Positions 42,819 through 52,101 of a DNA stretch of 64,000 nt are shown piece by piece; the stretch's first letter is position 1, and every line of letters begins with the position of its first letter. The stretch comes from Clostridiaceae bacterium UBA6110 (GTDB lineage: Bacteria; Bacillota; Clostridia; Clostridiales; Clostridiaceae): the NCBI GenBank assembly GCA_002428415.1, contig DIWI01000088.1, positions 11,649-75,648 on the forward strand, given 5' to 3'. The notes under the pieces were generated by a model, which searched no databases, was not told where the DNA came from, and saw only the letters and a list, made by a program, of their open reading frames with translations. The translations under genes and the position numbers were made by a program.

Positions 42819-43655
42819 ATGGGTGAAAGAAAGCTGATAAAGACTGTAAGGGGCTCTGATGCAGTAGATGGAGCAGGTGTCAGGCTTGTAAGGGTACTAG
42901 GCCATGGCACGGTAACAGACTTCGATCCCTTCCTTATGCTGGATGCATTTGATTCGAGGGACCCGAAAGACTATGTCAAGGGATTCCCATGGCATCCGCA
43001 CAGAGGCATTGAGACCGTGACATATCTTATCCAAGGCAGGATAGAACATGGCGACAGTCTTGGCAACAGCGGAGTAATCGGAAATGGCGACTGCCAGTGG
43101 ATGACTGCCGGAAGCGGCATCATACACCAGGAGATGCCTAAGGAAGCGGAAAGGATGCTGGGACTTCAGCTTTGGCTTAACCTTCCTGCCAGGGACAAGA
43201 TGACAGAACCCAAGTACAGGGACATAACCTCTTCAATGGTACCCAAAGTAGAGGAGCCTGATGCAGCTGTCTCCGTAATATCAGGTACATTCAGAGGGAC
43301 AGAAGGAGCAATACAGGGAGATTATGTGAAAACTCTGATGCTCGATGCGAACATCAGGCCGGGAGGAAGCCTTAAGGTAGAAGTCCCTCAAAGCGATACG
43401 CTTTTCTTTTATGTGGTTAGGGGCTCTGGCAGCATGGATGGTGGCGAAATCACTGCAAAGAGTGCAAACCTGACATCTGAGGGCGAAGTACTTAACCTCA
43501 CTGCAGGAAGCGATGGCTTGAGAGCGATAATATTCTCTGGTGCTCCACTCAAGGAACCTGTCGCATGGGGAGGACCCATCGTTATGAATACCAGAGAGGA
43601 GCTTGACAAGGCTTTTTCAGAGCTTCGCGACGGTTCATTCATACGTCACAAATAG
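42819..43655 (+). CDS. pirin family protein
   Basis: A 278-residue double-cupin protein with the pirin metal site: HPHRGIET (about 60) and GIIHQEMP (about 105), giving three His and one Glu for iron. Some bacterial pirins are quercetinases or redox-sensitive regulators; no specific role can be given. AAAGGGGG lies ahead of the ATG. Probably an operon with the cysteine hydrolase. Confidence 0.93.
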   Translation: MGERKLIKTVRGSDAVDGAGVRLVRVLGHGTVTDFDPFLMLDAFDSRDPKDYVKGFPWHPHRGIETVTYLIQGRIEHGDSLGNSGVIGNGDCQWMTAGSGIIHQEMPKEAERMLGLQLWLNLPARDKMTEPKYRDITSSMVPKVEEPDAAVSVISGTFRGTEGAIQGDYVKTLMLDANIRPGGSLKVEVPQSDTLFFYVVRGSGSMDGGEITAKSANLTSEGEVLNLTAGSDGLRAIIFSGAPLKEPVAWGGPIVMNTREELDKAFSELRDGSFIRHK

Positions 43656-43664
43656 TAAAACAGG

Positions 43665-43690
43665 AGAAGGCGCAAAGGCCTTCTTTTTTT
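43665..43690 (+). terminator. terminator after the pirin gene
   Basis: AGAAGGC / GCCTTCT with a six-base loop, followed by seven T. Confidence 0.87.
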
Positions 43691-43791
43691 GCCTTGATTT
43701 TGCGGTACATTGGAGGCTGTTTTTCGGGGATTAATAATGCCTTGAGGTTTATGATTTAGACATCATAAGAAAACAAGGCAGGTGGATATAT

Positions 43792-44886
43792 ATGGAAACA
43801 AGAAAACGGATAGTGGTGCTCATACCGGCGTATAAGCCAGGAGAAGCTTTAGTCAGGCTCTGCAGGCAGCTTGTCAGCATGGGATTCATGGTGGCTGTGA
43901 TAAACGACGGGAGCGGCACCCTATACAATTATTACTTCAGCATGCTTCCAACTGAGGCTTTGGTGCTTAACCACACCACGAACAGAGGGAAGGGAAGAGC
44001 TCTAAAAACCGGACTCGAATACATACACAGGCACTTTCCAAGCATAGCGGGAGTGATAACCGCTGATGCGGACGGACAGCACCTCCTGGAGGATATCATG
44101 AAGGTTTCAAAGGAGCTGGAGGAACATGAGGCAAGCCTGATCTTAGGCTGCAGGCGGTTCGACGGGAAGGTTCCATTAAGGAGCATGCTTGGTAACCTCC
44201 TAACCAGATGGATATTCGCAGCATCTTCAGGAAAGATGGTTACCGACACACAGACAGGCCTCAGGGGCATACCCTACAGAATGATACCTGCCATGCTTGA
44301 CATAGACGGAGACAGGTACGAGTACGAGATGAACATGCTGCTCCTGTCTGCAAAGGCTAAAGCTGATATAAGGGAAGTGCCAATAAGGACAGTCTATATC
44401 AAGGAGAATGAATCATCACATTTCAGGGCTGTAAGGGATTCTCTTATGATATACTCGAGGATCCTGAGATTCGGACTCTCTTCAATTGCATCTTTTGCCC
44501 TTGATTTCACTCTTCTTCTTATACTGAGGCAGCTCACTTCATCATTGGAGCCTTCACTGTCACTTCTTGTCAGTGCCGCAGGTGCAAGGGCAGCAAGCTC
44601 TGTATTCAACTTCATGCTTAACAGGAAGCTGGTATTTAAGAGCATCGGAAGTGCCGCACCTGAGGCAGCAAGGTATTTCACCCTGGCAGGAGCAATACTT
44701 GTGGCTAACTACGGATTACTGTACATTCTCAACATAATACTTGGAATAAACATTATTTTTGCCAAGCTGGTGACCGAGCTTCTTCTATATGCTGCAAGCT
44801 ATCGGATCCAGAGGAATATTGTGTTCAGAGAAGAAAGACATACAAAACCAAAGATGGATGCGGCAATGACAGGGAGGACTAAGTAG
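43792..44886 (+). CDS. GT2 glycosyltransferase fused to a GtrA-like membrane domain
   Basis: A 364-residue fusion. Residues 1-220 are a GT-A glycosyltransferase of the DPM1/GT2 type (LIPAYKPGEAL, TNRGKGRALKTG, and metal/nucleotide site TADADGQH near 98). Residues 222-345 form a four-segment GtrA/DPMS domain (ILRFGLSSIASFALDF, RAASSVFNFMLNRKLVF). Such proteins load a sugar onto undecaprenyl phosphate for export. It abuts the next gene without gap, giving a small cell-envelope operon. AAGGCAGGTGG precedes the ATG. Confidence 0.9.
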   Translation: METRKRIVVLIPAYKPGEALVRLCRQLVSMGFMVAVINDGSGTLYNYYFSMLPTEALVLNHTTNRGKGRALKTGLEYIHRHFPSIAGVITADADGQHLLEDIMKVSKELEEHEASLILGCRRFDGKVPLRSMLGNLLTRWIFAASSGKMVTDTQTGLRGIPYRMIPAMLDIDGDRYEYEMNMLLLSAKAKADIREVPIRTVYIKENESSHFRAVRDSLMIYSRILRFGLSSIASFALDFTLLLILRQLTSSLEPSLSLLVSAAGARAASSVFNFMLNRKLVFKSIGSAAPEAARYFTLAGAILVANYGLLYILNIILGINIIFAKLVTELLLYAASYRIQRNIVFREERHTKPKMDAAMTGRTK

Positions 44887-45834
44887 ATGAAAAAGAAAAG
44901 ACATCCGGCATTGATGATAATTTTGGATATTCTGGCAGCAGCGGTAATAGTTGGCGGTATAGCTGCCTACAGGCTGCTCATCCCTGAAACATATGTGGCT
45001 AACGCCTCAGGGACTGAGGCTATCCCTACTGCAGTAACCACAAGTGAAAAAGCTGTGGCAGAAAACACTGTAACCACAGACTGGAGTGAAGCATTCGCAG
45101 ACAAGTTCACTGACGGAGAGGTCATTGAGACTGATACCTCTTATATGAGTAAAAATGTCAATGTAAGCATGACAATGGTCCAGGAAAATGGAGTTACCTA
45201 CTACGTGCAGGACATCTATGTCAGGAGCATCGAAAATCTGCAGACTGCCTTCGCTGAAGATACTTATGGAAAGGCTGTTACAGACTGGGTGCAGGATATG
45301 GCTATTGAAAATGATGCTGTGGCAGCCATAAACGGAGACTACTACGGAGTTGAAAGCGGCGGCGTAGTAATAAGGAACGGGGTACTTTACAGAGATGATG
45401 CAAATGCAGATGTGCTTGTCCTTTACTATGACGGAACAATGAAGGCCTTCGCAGCTGGGGATTTTGATGCTGACCTTGAAATGGAAAGCGGTGCGTACCA
45501 GGCATGGAACTTCGGGCCGGTGCTTGTTGAGGAGGGGACAGCGCTAACAAGCTTCTCCAGCAGGATAAGCGGAGCGAACCCAAGGACTGCCATTGGCTAC
45601 GTCGAACCGGGCCACTATGTGTTCGTAACTGTCGACGGCAGGCAGGCAGGGTACTCCAGTGGAATGACTCTGAAGCAGCTTGCAACGACAATGGAGTCTT
45701 TAGGGTGCCAGGTTGCCTACAACCTGGATGGGGGACAGACATCAACAATGACCTTCGGTGATGAGATCGCAAACCAGCCCTATAAGGGCGGACGTCTTAC
45801 CAGCGACATCATATTCATAACGGACGGTGAGTGA
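44887..45834 (+). CDS. phosphodiester glycosidase family (NAGPA domain) protein
   Basis: A 315-residue protein anchored by one N-terminal segment (about 8-28). The NAGPA domain (about 120-312) shows AAINGDYYG, NPRTAIGY, VTVDGRQAGYSSGMTL and the terminal NLDGGQTSTM, the family's active-site region. Members cleave GlcNAc phosphodiester bonds; in bacteria they act on the cell surface. The gene starts at the base after the glycosyltransferase stop. Confidence 0.9.
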   Translation: MKKKRHPALMIILDILAAAVIVGGIAAYRLLIPETYVANASGTEAIPTAVTTSEKAVAENTVTTDWSEAFADKFTDGEVIETDTSYMSKNVNVSMTMVQENGVTYYVQDIYVRSIENLQTAFAEDTYGKAVTDWVQDMAIENDAVAAINGDYYGVESGGVVIRNGVLYRDDANADVLVLYYDGTMKAFAAGDFDADLEMESGAYQAWNFGPVLVEEGTALTSFSSRISGANPRTAIGYVEPGHYVFVTVDGRQAGYSSGMTLKQLATTMESLGCQVAYNLDGGQTSTMTFGDEIANQPYKGGRLTSDIIFITDGE

Positions 45835-45835
45835 A

Positions 45836-46036
45836 ATGGACAAGATCAAAAGGTTGACAGCACACGTAGGGATAATCCTCTCGGGCGTGATCCTTGTTTT
45901 CTACATCATAGACCTGTTCAACGCCAAGAGCCTGTTCATGGACAGCGCAGCATCTCAGGGAGCAGCTCTTGTGCTAAGCGTAATATCTATATCCATGGCA
46001 GTTATGATACTCGGAATGACAAGGCAGAAAGAGTAA
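45836..46036 (+). CDS. small membrane protein, two segments
   Basis: A 66-residue protein with two hydrophobic segments (about 9-28 and 42-58) and short charged ends; no family recognised. It starts 2 bases after the phosphodiester glycosidase gene, so it is part of that operon. GTG 45827 is an alternative start in frame. Confidence 0.65.
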   Translation: MDKIKRLTAHVGIILSGVILVFYIIDLFNAKSLFMDSAASQGAALVLSVISISMAVMILGMTRQKE

Positions 46037-46040
46037 ATAT

Positions 46041-46075
46041 TGGGATGCCTCCACTTATGTAGGGGCATCCCGTTG
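46041..46075 (+). terminator. terminator of the glycosyltransferase operon
   Basis: GGGATGCC / GGCATCCC with a 14-base loop, then GTTGTT. Weak T tract, but the place is right. Confidence 0.7.
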
Positions 46076-46170
46076 TTCATATGACATTGATATTCATTTG
46101 AAAAGCTGAAAAAACTTCGGGAATTGTCTGATAGTCTGGTAGTTTTACTGCAATTCAGTATTCAGAATAA

Positions 46171-46199
46171 TTGACGAAAAACAAAAAACGCACTATTAT
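46171..46199 (+). promoter_or_regulatory. promoter of tRNA-Thr
   Basis: TTGACG (46171-46176) and TATTAT (46194-46199), spacer 17 bases, about 40 bases ahead of the tRNA. Confidence 0.7.
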
Positions 46200-46237
46200 A
46201 GTAAAGGTAATGAGTGTGAAGGTACGTTTACCTATAT

Positions 46238-46313
46238 GCTGGGGTAGCTCAGGTGGTAGAGCAGCTGATTCGTAATCAGCAGGTCGAGGGTTCGAGTCCC
46301 TTCTTCAGCTCCA
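46238..46313 (+). tRNA. tRNA-Thr (anticodon CGT)
   Basis: A complete cloverleaf can be drawn: acceptor GCTGGGG / CTTCAGC, D stem GCTC / GAGC, anticodon stem GCTGA / TCAGC around loop TTCGTAA with anticodon CGT, T stem GAGGG / CCCTT around TTCGAGT, discriminator T and an encoded CCA. 76 bases; reads threonine codon ACG. Confidence 0.96.
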
Positions 46314-46325
46314 CATTGGATAAAA

Positions 46326-46357
46326 AAATGAGCGGCATCTGATGCTGCTCATTTTTG
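46326..46357 (+). terminator. terminator after tRNA-Thr
   Basis: AAATGAGC (46326-46333) pairs with GCTCATTT (46347-46354) with inner GCA / TGC; T run at 46352-46356. Confidence 0.87.
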
Positions 46358-46462
46358 ATTTCTATAAACAAAGTAAACCACCAGCTCACTTTATGGATTC
46401 TGGTGGTTATCTAGAAAATCAGATCATTGAAGTGTTTTCCCGTTTAACTGCCAAAGGGGAGA

Positions 46463-47611
46463 TTACCAGTCCTTTACTGAACCATCAAATGAACGCTTGG
46501 CCTCATTGCTTCCTCGTTCATTCGGTGGGTACAACTCAGTGATATTTTCAGCTAGTTCTACACCTATACCAGGACCATTGGGGATTATCATGAAACCATC
46601 CTTGAATCTGAGAGGTTCCTTTACCATCCTGTCTTCGGCGCCATTCAGACAGAAGTCTGGGAGCTCCTGTATTCCGAGGTTTGGGATACTTGCACAAATA
46701 TGCAGACAAGCGGCAGTTGATACAGGACCAAGCGGGTTATGGGGGATAACAAGTGCATCGTGGGCTTCAGCCACTGCGCAAATCTTCTTTGTAGTAGTGA
46801 TGCCTCCAACAGCGCAAACATCAGGCCTTACGTATTGGGCTGCATGCCTTGAAAGAAGCATTTCGAACTCCTTCAGATTGATGAAGCGCTCTCCGGTAGC
46901 AATCGGTATGTTGATCTTGGCTGCAATCTCAGCCATGGAGTCTATGTTGTCAGGAGTCAATGGATCTTCCAGTACCATAGGTCGATATTTTTCTACCTCA
47001 CGGCCAAAGGCAATCGCCTCAGGTATAGTCATGCCACGGTGAGCCTCAAGGATCAAATCAAAATCATATCCTACAGCTTCGCGGCATATCCGGACCTTCT
47101 CAACTTCGTCCTGGATGCGTCCTGAGTAGAATTCATCTTTCCCCTGGCTTGTGGAGTGTATGGGGCCATTCACAAATATCTTGGCTGCAGTGAAGCCCTG
47201 TTCCTTAAGCTCGATGTAGCTCCTTTTCAATGATTCTGGGTCAGTGAACTTTCGCATTGGTGATGCATAGACCCGAACCTTATCTCGCACTAAGCCACCC
47301 AGCAATTCATATACAGGAACGCCAAGCTTTTTGCCTTTTATGTCCCATAATGCTATGTCAATAGCGGATATTGCGCTCATTATGACCGATCCCCGGAAAT
47401 AGACTGAGCGGTAGAAATTCTGATTGAAATCCTCTATGCGGAACGGGTCTTTGCCTATAAGGTAAGAAGAGAATTTTTGTATGGCGGAAGCTGTGGCTTC
47501 AAGATAGCCCCAGTTTCCGGCTTCACCCAAGCCTGTTATTCCTTCATCCGTGTGAATATGGATGAAGAGGTAGTGCTTGGCATATATAAGTTTTATATCT
47601 GTAATTTTCAC
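46463..47611 (-). CDS. enolase-superfamily (mandelate racemase/sugar-acid dehydratase) enzyme
   Basis: A 382-residue enzyme of the mandelate racemase subgroup: N-terminal capping domain (KITDIKLIYAKHY) and a TIM barrel. Metal ligands are Glu189 (in ILEAHRG, usually Asp), Glu215 (LEDP) and Glu241 (GERF); His191 and His291 (PHNPLGPV) are the likely acid/base residues, as in galactonate and mannonate dehydratases. It probably dehydrates a sugar acid. I chose the GTG at 47609-47611, 9 bases after AAAGGAA; another GTG (47620) touches the ribosome site. First of three minus-strand genes downstream of the transporter. Confidence 0.88.
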   Translation of the reverse strand: MKITDIKLIYAKHYLFIHIHTDEGITGLGEAGNWGYLEATASAIQKFSSYLIGKDPFRIEDFNQNFYRSVYFRGSVIMSAISAIDIALWDIKGKKLGVPVYELLGGLVRDKVRVYASPMRKFTDPESLKRSYIELKEQGFTAAKIFVNGPIHSTSQGKDEFYSGRIQDEVEKVRICREAVGYDFDLILEAHRGMTIPEAIAFGREVEKYRPMVLEDPLTPDNIDSMAEIAAKINIPIATGERFINLKEFEMLLSRHAAQYVRPDVCAVGGITTTKKICAVAEAHDALVIPHNPLGPVSTAACLHICASIPNLGIQELPDFCLNGAEDRMVKEPLRFKDGFMIIPNGPGIGVELAENITELYPPNERGSNEAKRSFDGSVKDW

Positions 47612-47630
47612 GGGACACACTTCCTTTTAA

Positions 47631-48530
47631 TCAATATAGGTGCTCTTTAAAGAACCTGCAGTGCAGCTTCAATGCCTCTTCCCACTCAGCCATGCGATTT
47701 ATGGTGAAGCCATGCATGGAATTCAGGAACCTTCGTTGTGTTACGTATACACCGGCTTCAGCCAACCTATGGGCAAAGGCTTCCGTCTCCTGGCAGAGGC
47801 TGTCAATATTGGCAGAAATCACCAGGCAGGCAGGGAAAGTCGTAAGTGCCGCCATTGGAGCAAGAAGCGGGGACACAAGAGGGTTTGACTGTTCTTCCTC
47901 CTTGCAATAGAAGGCATTGTAGAGCCGTTCGGTCTTTGCACGTGCCACTGTACTTTCATCAGATAATTGCTCAGAGTTCAGTTTTTCCATCGGATCCCTG
48001 CTGAGGTCAGCAGGGAAGTATTCCAGGAGCAGGGCACATGGGTGGAAGTCCTTGTTGTCCGCTGCCTTAATGCAGGCTGAAGCAGCAAGGTTACCTCCCG
48101 AGCTGTGACCGGCAAGGGCGATTCGGCATGCGTTTACTCCCAGCTCTTTGGCATGGGAGAACGCATACTCGATGATTCCGAAGCTTTCCTCAGCCGCCGC
48201 CGGGAAAGGTTCTTCTGGTGCAAGACGATAGTCTACATCCCAAATCAGACAGTTCAGATGTTCAGCCAGATGACTGCAGTATCTCAGGTCTCTGCCCGTG
48301 CGTCCCTTGATGAAGCCGCCGCCGTGGAAATTGATTATCATTGGGGTGTTGTCAGGAAGGGGAGAATTCGGGCGAATTTCATACACATGAACCGTTTGAC
48401 CATTTTCCAAAGGGATGTGCAGCTCTCTTTCATTTACAGCATATTTTGCTGCTTCATCCGGAGTTATTATTCCAAATTGATCACGGCTGCGGATCAATTT
48501 GGCATGTTCTAATGTTTCTTCTCGCGTCAT
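47631..48530 (-). CDS. alpha/beta hydrolase (hormone-sensitive lipase-like esterase)
   Basis: A 299-residue esterase: oxyanion motif NFHGGGFIKG near residue 68, nucleophile LAGHSSGGN (Ser about 143), and late Asp and His (MHGFTIN). It belongs to the HSL/family IV type. In this cluster it could open a lactone or remove an acyl group from the sugar-acid substrate; that is an inference. GAGAGG precedes the ATG. 19 bases separate it from the enolase-family gene. Confidence 0.88.
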   Translation of the reverse strand: MTREETLEHAKLIRSRDQFGIITPDEAAKYAVNERELHIPLENGQTVHVYEIRPNSPLPDNTPMIINFHGGGFIKGRTGRDLRYCSHLAEHLNCLIWDVDYRLAPEEPFPAAAEESFGIIEYAFSHAKELGVNACRIALAGHSSGGNLAASACIKAADNKDFHPCALLLEYFPADLSRDPMEKLNSEQLSDESTVARAKTERLYNAFYCKEEEQSNPLVSPLLAPMAALTTFPACLVISANIDSLCQETEAFAHRLAEAGVYVTQRRFLNSMHGFTINRMAEWEEALKLHCRFFKEHLY

Positions 48531-48568
48531 ATTAAATTTCCTCTCTTGATACTGGTTCAGAACAAATT

Positions 48569-49858
48569 TTAGAATGCCGGGAATACGGTCATTGTGTAGA
48601 ATACATAAACAATGGGGAGGATTATACTGATTGTGGCACCACTTTTTATAAGTGCCTTCAAGTCATATCCGCCATCACTCATGCACATTGCTACAGCTGG
48701 AGTTGCCATCGGGGTCATGAATGCAGTCAGACTGCCCGCATTGACCAGGAGTATGAGACCGATCGGGTTTGCTCCAAGTGCCTGACAGGTAAGCAGGCAT
48801 ATAGGAACGAAAACAGCGGATACAGCCCGGTTAAGCATGAACTGTGTGACTATGAACGGGATGGTGAAGAACAATGCACCGAGGATGTAGTTGTTCCTGG
48901 TTCCTCCGACTGCAGTTGCAAGCAGATTTCCTATGGCCTGTCCGGCACCTGTGTTAGTCAGGGCATTACCCAGGGCCAGTGCTCCGACAAATAGCAGCAG
49001 CATATCCCAGGGGATGTCACGCAGTGCCGAGCGATTGTCAACTACTCCCAGAAGGACCATCATAAGGCTTCCAACCAAGGCGATGAACCAGGTAGGTTGC
49101 TTTAGCTGCGCTGAAAAAATAAGTGCCAGGATTGTGACAAAGAATATGATGATACCCAGCTTGTCTACTGTAGGTGACAGCTTCTTCTGTTCATGGTGAC
49201 TGTCAAGTTTGGTTGCAATTGGAATTATAGGCTCTGACGGGGTGAATTTCGGCCCCATGAAAAATGCCCATAGCACGGTTACAACCATGGCCGGCCATGC
49301 ACCGATAAAGAAGTAAGTAGGTTCAAATATCATTCCCTTGAAGCCATAGGTCTCAAAGAATCCTGTAAACTGGCTTGCCATCTGGATTGCAGTCGGCAAT
49401 GGCAGGATACCGCAGCATGCTACGCAGACGACCATCATTGGAAACATGTACTTGGTACGGCTTGTGTTTGTCTTGTCGCAGAGAGCGGCAAGCAGCGGTG
49501 CGATTATCGCATAAACGACCATTGGGCTGGCGATAAAGTTTGTCAGGAGTGCAGCAAGGAGCAGGTAGCCGAGGTAAGCCATTCGAAATGACCCGCCGGT
49601 CAGCTTCATAAGGCCGCTGCACATGGTATCAACCAGTGAAGTCCTTCGGAATCCGGCAGCGACTACAAACATGGTAGCCATAAGGATCGTGTTGGTATTC
49701 GCAAAGCCTGAAAGTGCTCCGTTGGCATCGATTGAACCAGTGATATACAAGGCAGACAATGAAAGCATTGAGGTTACCCACATAGGGATTTTGTTCAGAA
49801 TATAACTTAGCAATGTCAATACGAAGATCACAATACAGATAATCATTTGAGGACTCAT
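48569..49858 (-). CDS. SLC13/ArsB-NhaD-type permease
   Basis: A 429-residue membrane protein with about 11-12 segments and two inverted halves of the ion-transporter superfamily; ASPMVVYAIIAPLL and LTAFMTPMATPAVAM are the hairpin/substrate-site-like stretches of the SLC13 (DASS) type. It likely imports a carboxylate, such as the sugar acid processed by the two genes that follow. AAAGGAAG lies ahead of the ATG. The regulator gene is divergent. Confidence 0.87.
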   Translation of the reverse strand: MSPQMIICIVIFVLTLLSYILNKIPMWVTSMLSLSALYITGSIDANGALSGFANTNTILMATMFVVAAGFRRTSLVDTMCSGLMKLTGGSFRMAYLGYLLLAALLTNFIASPMVVYAIIAPLLAALCDKTNTSRTKYMFPMMVVCVACCGILPLPTAIQMASQFTGFFETYGFKGMIFEPTYFFIGAWPAMVVTVLWAFFMGPKFTPSEPIIPIATKLDSHHEQKKLSPTVDKLGIIIFFVTILALIFSAQLKQPTWFIALVGSLMMVLLGVVDNRSALRDIPWDMLLLFVGALALGNALTNTGAGQAIGNLLATAVGGTRNNYILGALFFTIPFIVTQFMLNRAVSAVFVPICLLTCQALGANPIGLILLVNAGSLTAFMTPMATPAVAMCMSDGGYDLKALIKSGATISIILPIVYVFYTMTVFPAF

Positions 49859-50301
49859 AATATGACTTCCTTTCGCTGTTATTAGTTGAGGCGCATTGCA
49901 ATTGCACCTGCTATTGGTATGGAATTCGTCATCTGTAATCCCGGGAGTAGAATTCCTTGTCCCTAATTTATCAAATATGGATTTTGTAATCGTTGAGTTT
50001 ATTTGTTATTTTTCCAGGTAAATGTTTTCAGAAACCTTACAGAGCAGAAAACCTGGCCACTGCAAAAGAAAATATATCCAAATATTCTCCCTATCCGAAT
50101 CACAAGCCTTATATAAGTTTTTTTGGAAATCCTTAATTGGAGGTATGTTTCGGACCTCTAAAATGCCCAGAAAAGCTGTTGACACTGATAATGTTCAGCA
50201 GTAGGCTTGAAGAAAACTCAGTTAGGGTCAATTACGACTCAAAGAATCTACATGTGGAAAATGTTCGGATTTGGTATTCTGATGTCAAGGGGGGATTTTC
50301 T
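49859..50301. other. intergenic regulatory region between permease and AraC genes
   Basis: About 440 bases between divergent genes. It contains GGAGGT-N9-ACCTCT (50140-50160, a short inverted repeat) and TTGACA-N17-TAGGCT (50179-50207), a weak promoter candidate for the AraC gene. The AraC frame stays open upstream to 50137, but without a ribosome site. No other gene seen. Confidence 0.45.
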
Positions 50302-51240
50302 ATGGAAAACACACATTTCAGGATGCAATGGCCAAGGGAAAACCTGTATTTGGATTGTTTTGCACATGAGGTAATGTATTATAGGTACCACTGGCATCGA
50401 AGTGAATATGAACTGGATATACTACTGAATGGGAAGCAGGAATTTTGCCGCGGAACTGAGACGCATATTATGGAAGAGGATGACCTGGTGCTTATCGGTC
50501 CAGGAACAGGGCATGCTTCCTTCTCTCAAAAAGAAAATACAACTGCTCTGGTAATACGCTTTTCAGCTTCTGCATTCAAGCCGTTCCTGAAGCGAGGGCA
50601 GGGCTTCTCTTTTTCAAGCTGCCAATCCTCCCCGCAAACCCGCAATAATCCACGTTATCGCCACATACGCTTTTATGCCGCCCAGATATTGAATGCCTGT
50701 TACCAGGGGGGACCTTATTCTCAGTTAACGGCCAAGGCCAGCCTTGAAATGCTCCTCGTAACCTTATGTGAGCTATTTGATCCACAAATTGTCAAGGTGC
50801 TGCCGGAACAGGATGAACAGCATCAGGAGATTGTAAGCCGTATCATAACTTATCTTGAGCAGAACTACGCGTCTAAGATCACCCTTGAGGATCTGGCACA
50901 GTTTTCGCAATACAACCGTACCTATCTTTCCACCATGTTCAAGAACTCGGTAGGGATAAATTTTTATGAATATCTGACACGTCTCCGTTTCCATCATGCA
51001 CTGTTCGATCTTGCCAGAAGTGATAAGAACCTGACTGAAATAGCCATAGACAACGGTTTTGCAGACTTGAAATCCTTCAACCTTCGGTTCAGGGAAACCT
51101 TTCATTACACTCCTGCTGAATATCGCTCCCTTGTTTTTCAGGGTAAGGTATCCACTGAACTCCATGAGCGCCATCTGATAAATCCAACTGAACCAATCAT
51201 CCAGACAAAGCTCATGGAATACTTGAGCCTGTTGGACTGA
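50302..51240 (+). CDS. AraC family transcriptional regulator with cupin sensor domain
   Basis: A 312-residue regulator: N-terminal cupin-like ligand-binding domain (about 20-110, WHRSEYELDILLNGKQEF) and a C-terminal AraC double HTH (about 185-285; LEDLAQFSQYNRTYLSTMFK, TEIAIDNGFADLKSFNLRFR). Divergent from the permease-esterase-enolase genes, so it very likely controls them in response to the substrate. ATG 50302 chosen because AAGGGGGG lies 7 bases ahead. Confidence 0.9.
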   Translation: MENTHFRMQWPRENLYLDCFAHEVMYYRYHWHRSEYELDILLNGKQEFCRGTETHIMEEDDLVLIGPGTGHASFSQKENTTALVIRFSASAFKPFLKRGQGFSFSSCQSSPQTRNNPRYRHIRFYAAQILNACYQGGPYSQLTAKASLEMLLVTLCELFDPQIVKVLPEQDEQHQEIVSRIITYLEQNYASKITLEDLAQFSQYNRTYLSTMFKNSVGINFYEYLTRLRFHHALFDLARSDKNLTEIAIDNGFADLKSFNLRFRETFHYTPAEYRSLVFQGKVSTELHERHLINPTEPIIQTKLMEYLSLLD

Positions 51241-51446
51241 TGCAGCCAAAAAGACAAGAAATGCCCAAAGGTTAGTTTAGAAAGAAAATAACACTCCAAA
51301 TCAGGACAGGGAATCGAAGACAGGTGGGGGTTAAGTCAATTTGAAGGCTTCCTTGTGATACAATAATCTGGAACCTGGGATTTCCAAAGTGATTGAATGA
51401 TATAATCAGAAAGAATTTATGATTACAGGTTAAACGAGGAGAACAT

Positions 51447-52004
51447 ATGGAAACTAATAAGATAACAGAATATACAGTGATCGATGTGGAGACGCCAAAT
51501 GCCAAGAATGATTCGATCTGTTCAATAGCCCTCATAAGGGTGAAGAACGATGAAATTGTATCGAAGGAATACCATCTGGTGGATCCTGAAGACTACTTCG
51601 ACCAGTTCAATGTAAGACTGCACGGGATTTCGAAGGCCATGGTAAAAGGGAGTCCTGTCTTCGTTGAAATCTGGGATAAGATAAGCCATCATTTTACCGA
51701 TGGAGTTATCATAGCCCACAATGCCACCTTCGACCTGAATGTGCTCGCAAAGTCACTAAGGAGAAGCAGAATTAATGTGCCGGAATTCCGTTATGTCTGT
51801 ACCTACAGGCTCTCGAAATCTGTGAATGCAGGACTCAGGAGACATGGACTCAGCTCAGTGTGCGAGTACTATGGTCTTGCACTTGAGGATCACCATAATG
51901 CACTTTGCGATGCTGTGGCATGTCAGGAGGTTTACAGCAAAATCAATAAGTTAAGCCCTGTAACATATGCTGACATTATTGTTTCAAGCTTAAGCAGGGG
52001 TTGA
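51447..52004 (+). CDS. 3'-5' exonuclease, DnaQ-like (DEDDh)
   Basis: A 185-residue exonuclease with the three Exo motifs: VIDVETPN (Asp and Glu), AHNATFDLNVL (Asp) and HHNALCDAVA (His and Asp), the DEDDh set of DNA polymerase III epsilon-like enzymes. It would remove nucleotides from 3' ends in repair or turnover. GAGGAG lies ahead of the ATG. TATAAT at 51401 is a likely -10. Confidence 0.92.
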   Translation: METNKITEYTVIDVETPNAKNDSICSIALIRVKNDEIVSKEYHLVDPEDYFDQFNVRLHGISKAMVKGSPVFVEIWDKISHHFTDGVIIAHNATFDLNVLAKSLRRSRINVPEFRYVCTYRLSKSVNAGLRRHGLSSVCEYYGLALEDHHNALCDAVACQEVYSKINKLSPVTYADIIVSSLSRG

Positions 52005-52101
52005 ATGAACAATTCTAACTCGCTTTTTTTCTTCGAATACATATATAGATTCATGAAGTTTGCTAAAATATACTTGAGAGGCTAAACGGCGGGGGTAAGC
52101 G

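Noticed and set aside
46215..46235. AGGTACGTTTACCT palindrome as a cre site ahead of tRNA-Thr
   Set aside because: It lacks the cre spacing and lies in the tRNA leader; judged to be a chance palindrome or processing structure.
50137..50301. N-terminal extension of the AraC regulator
   Set aside because: The frame is open but has no ribosome site, and a strong AAGGGGGG stands ahead of ATG 50302, where the cupin domain begins.
46300..51440. Genomic island with att repeats at tRNA-Thr
   Set aside because: I looked for a repeat of the tRNA 3' end near 51240-51440 and for an integrase and found neither; kept only as a weak positional observation.
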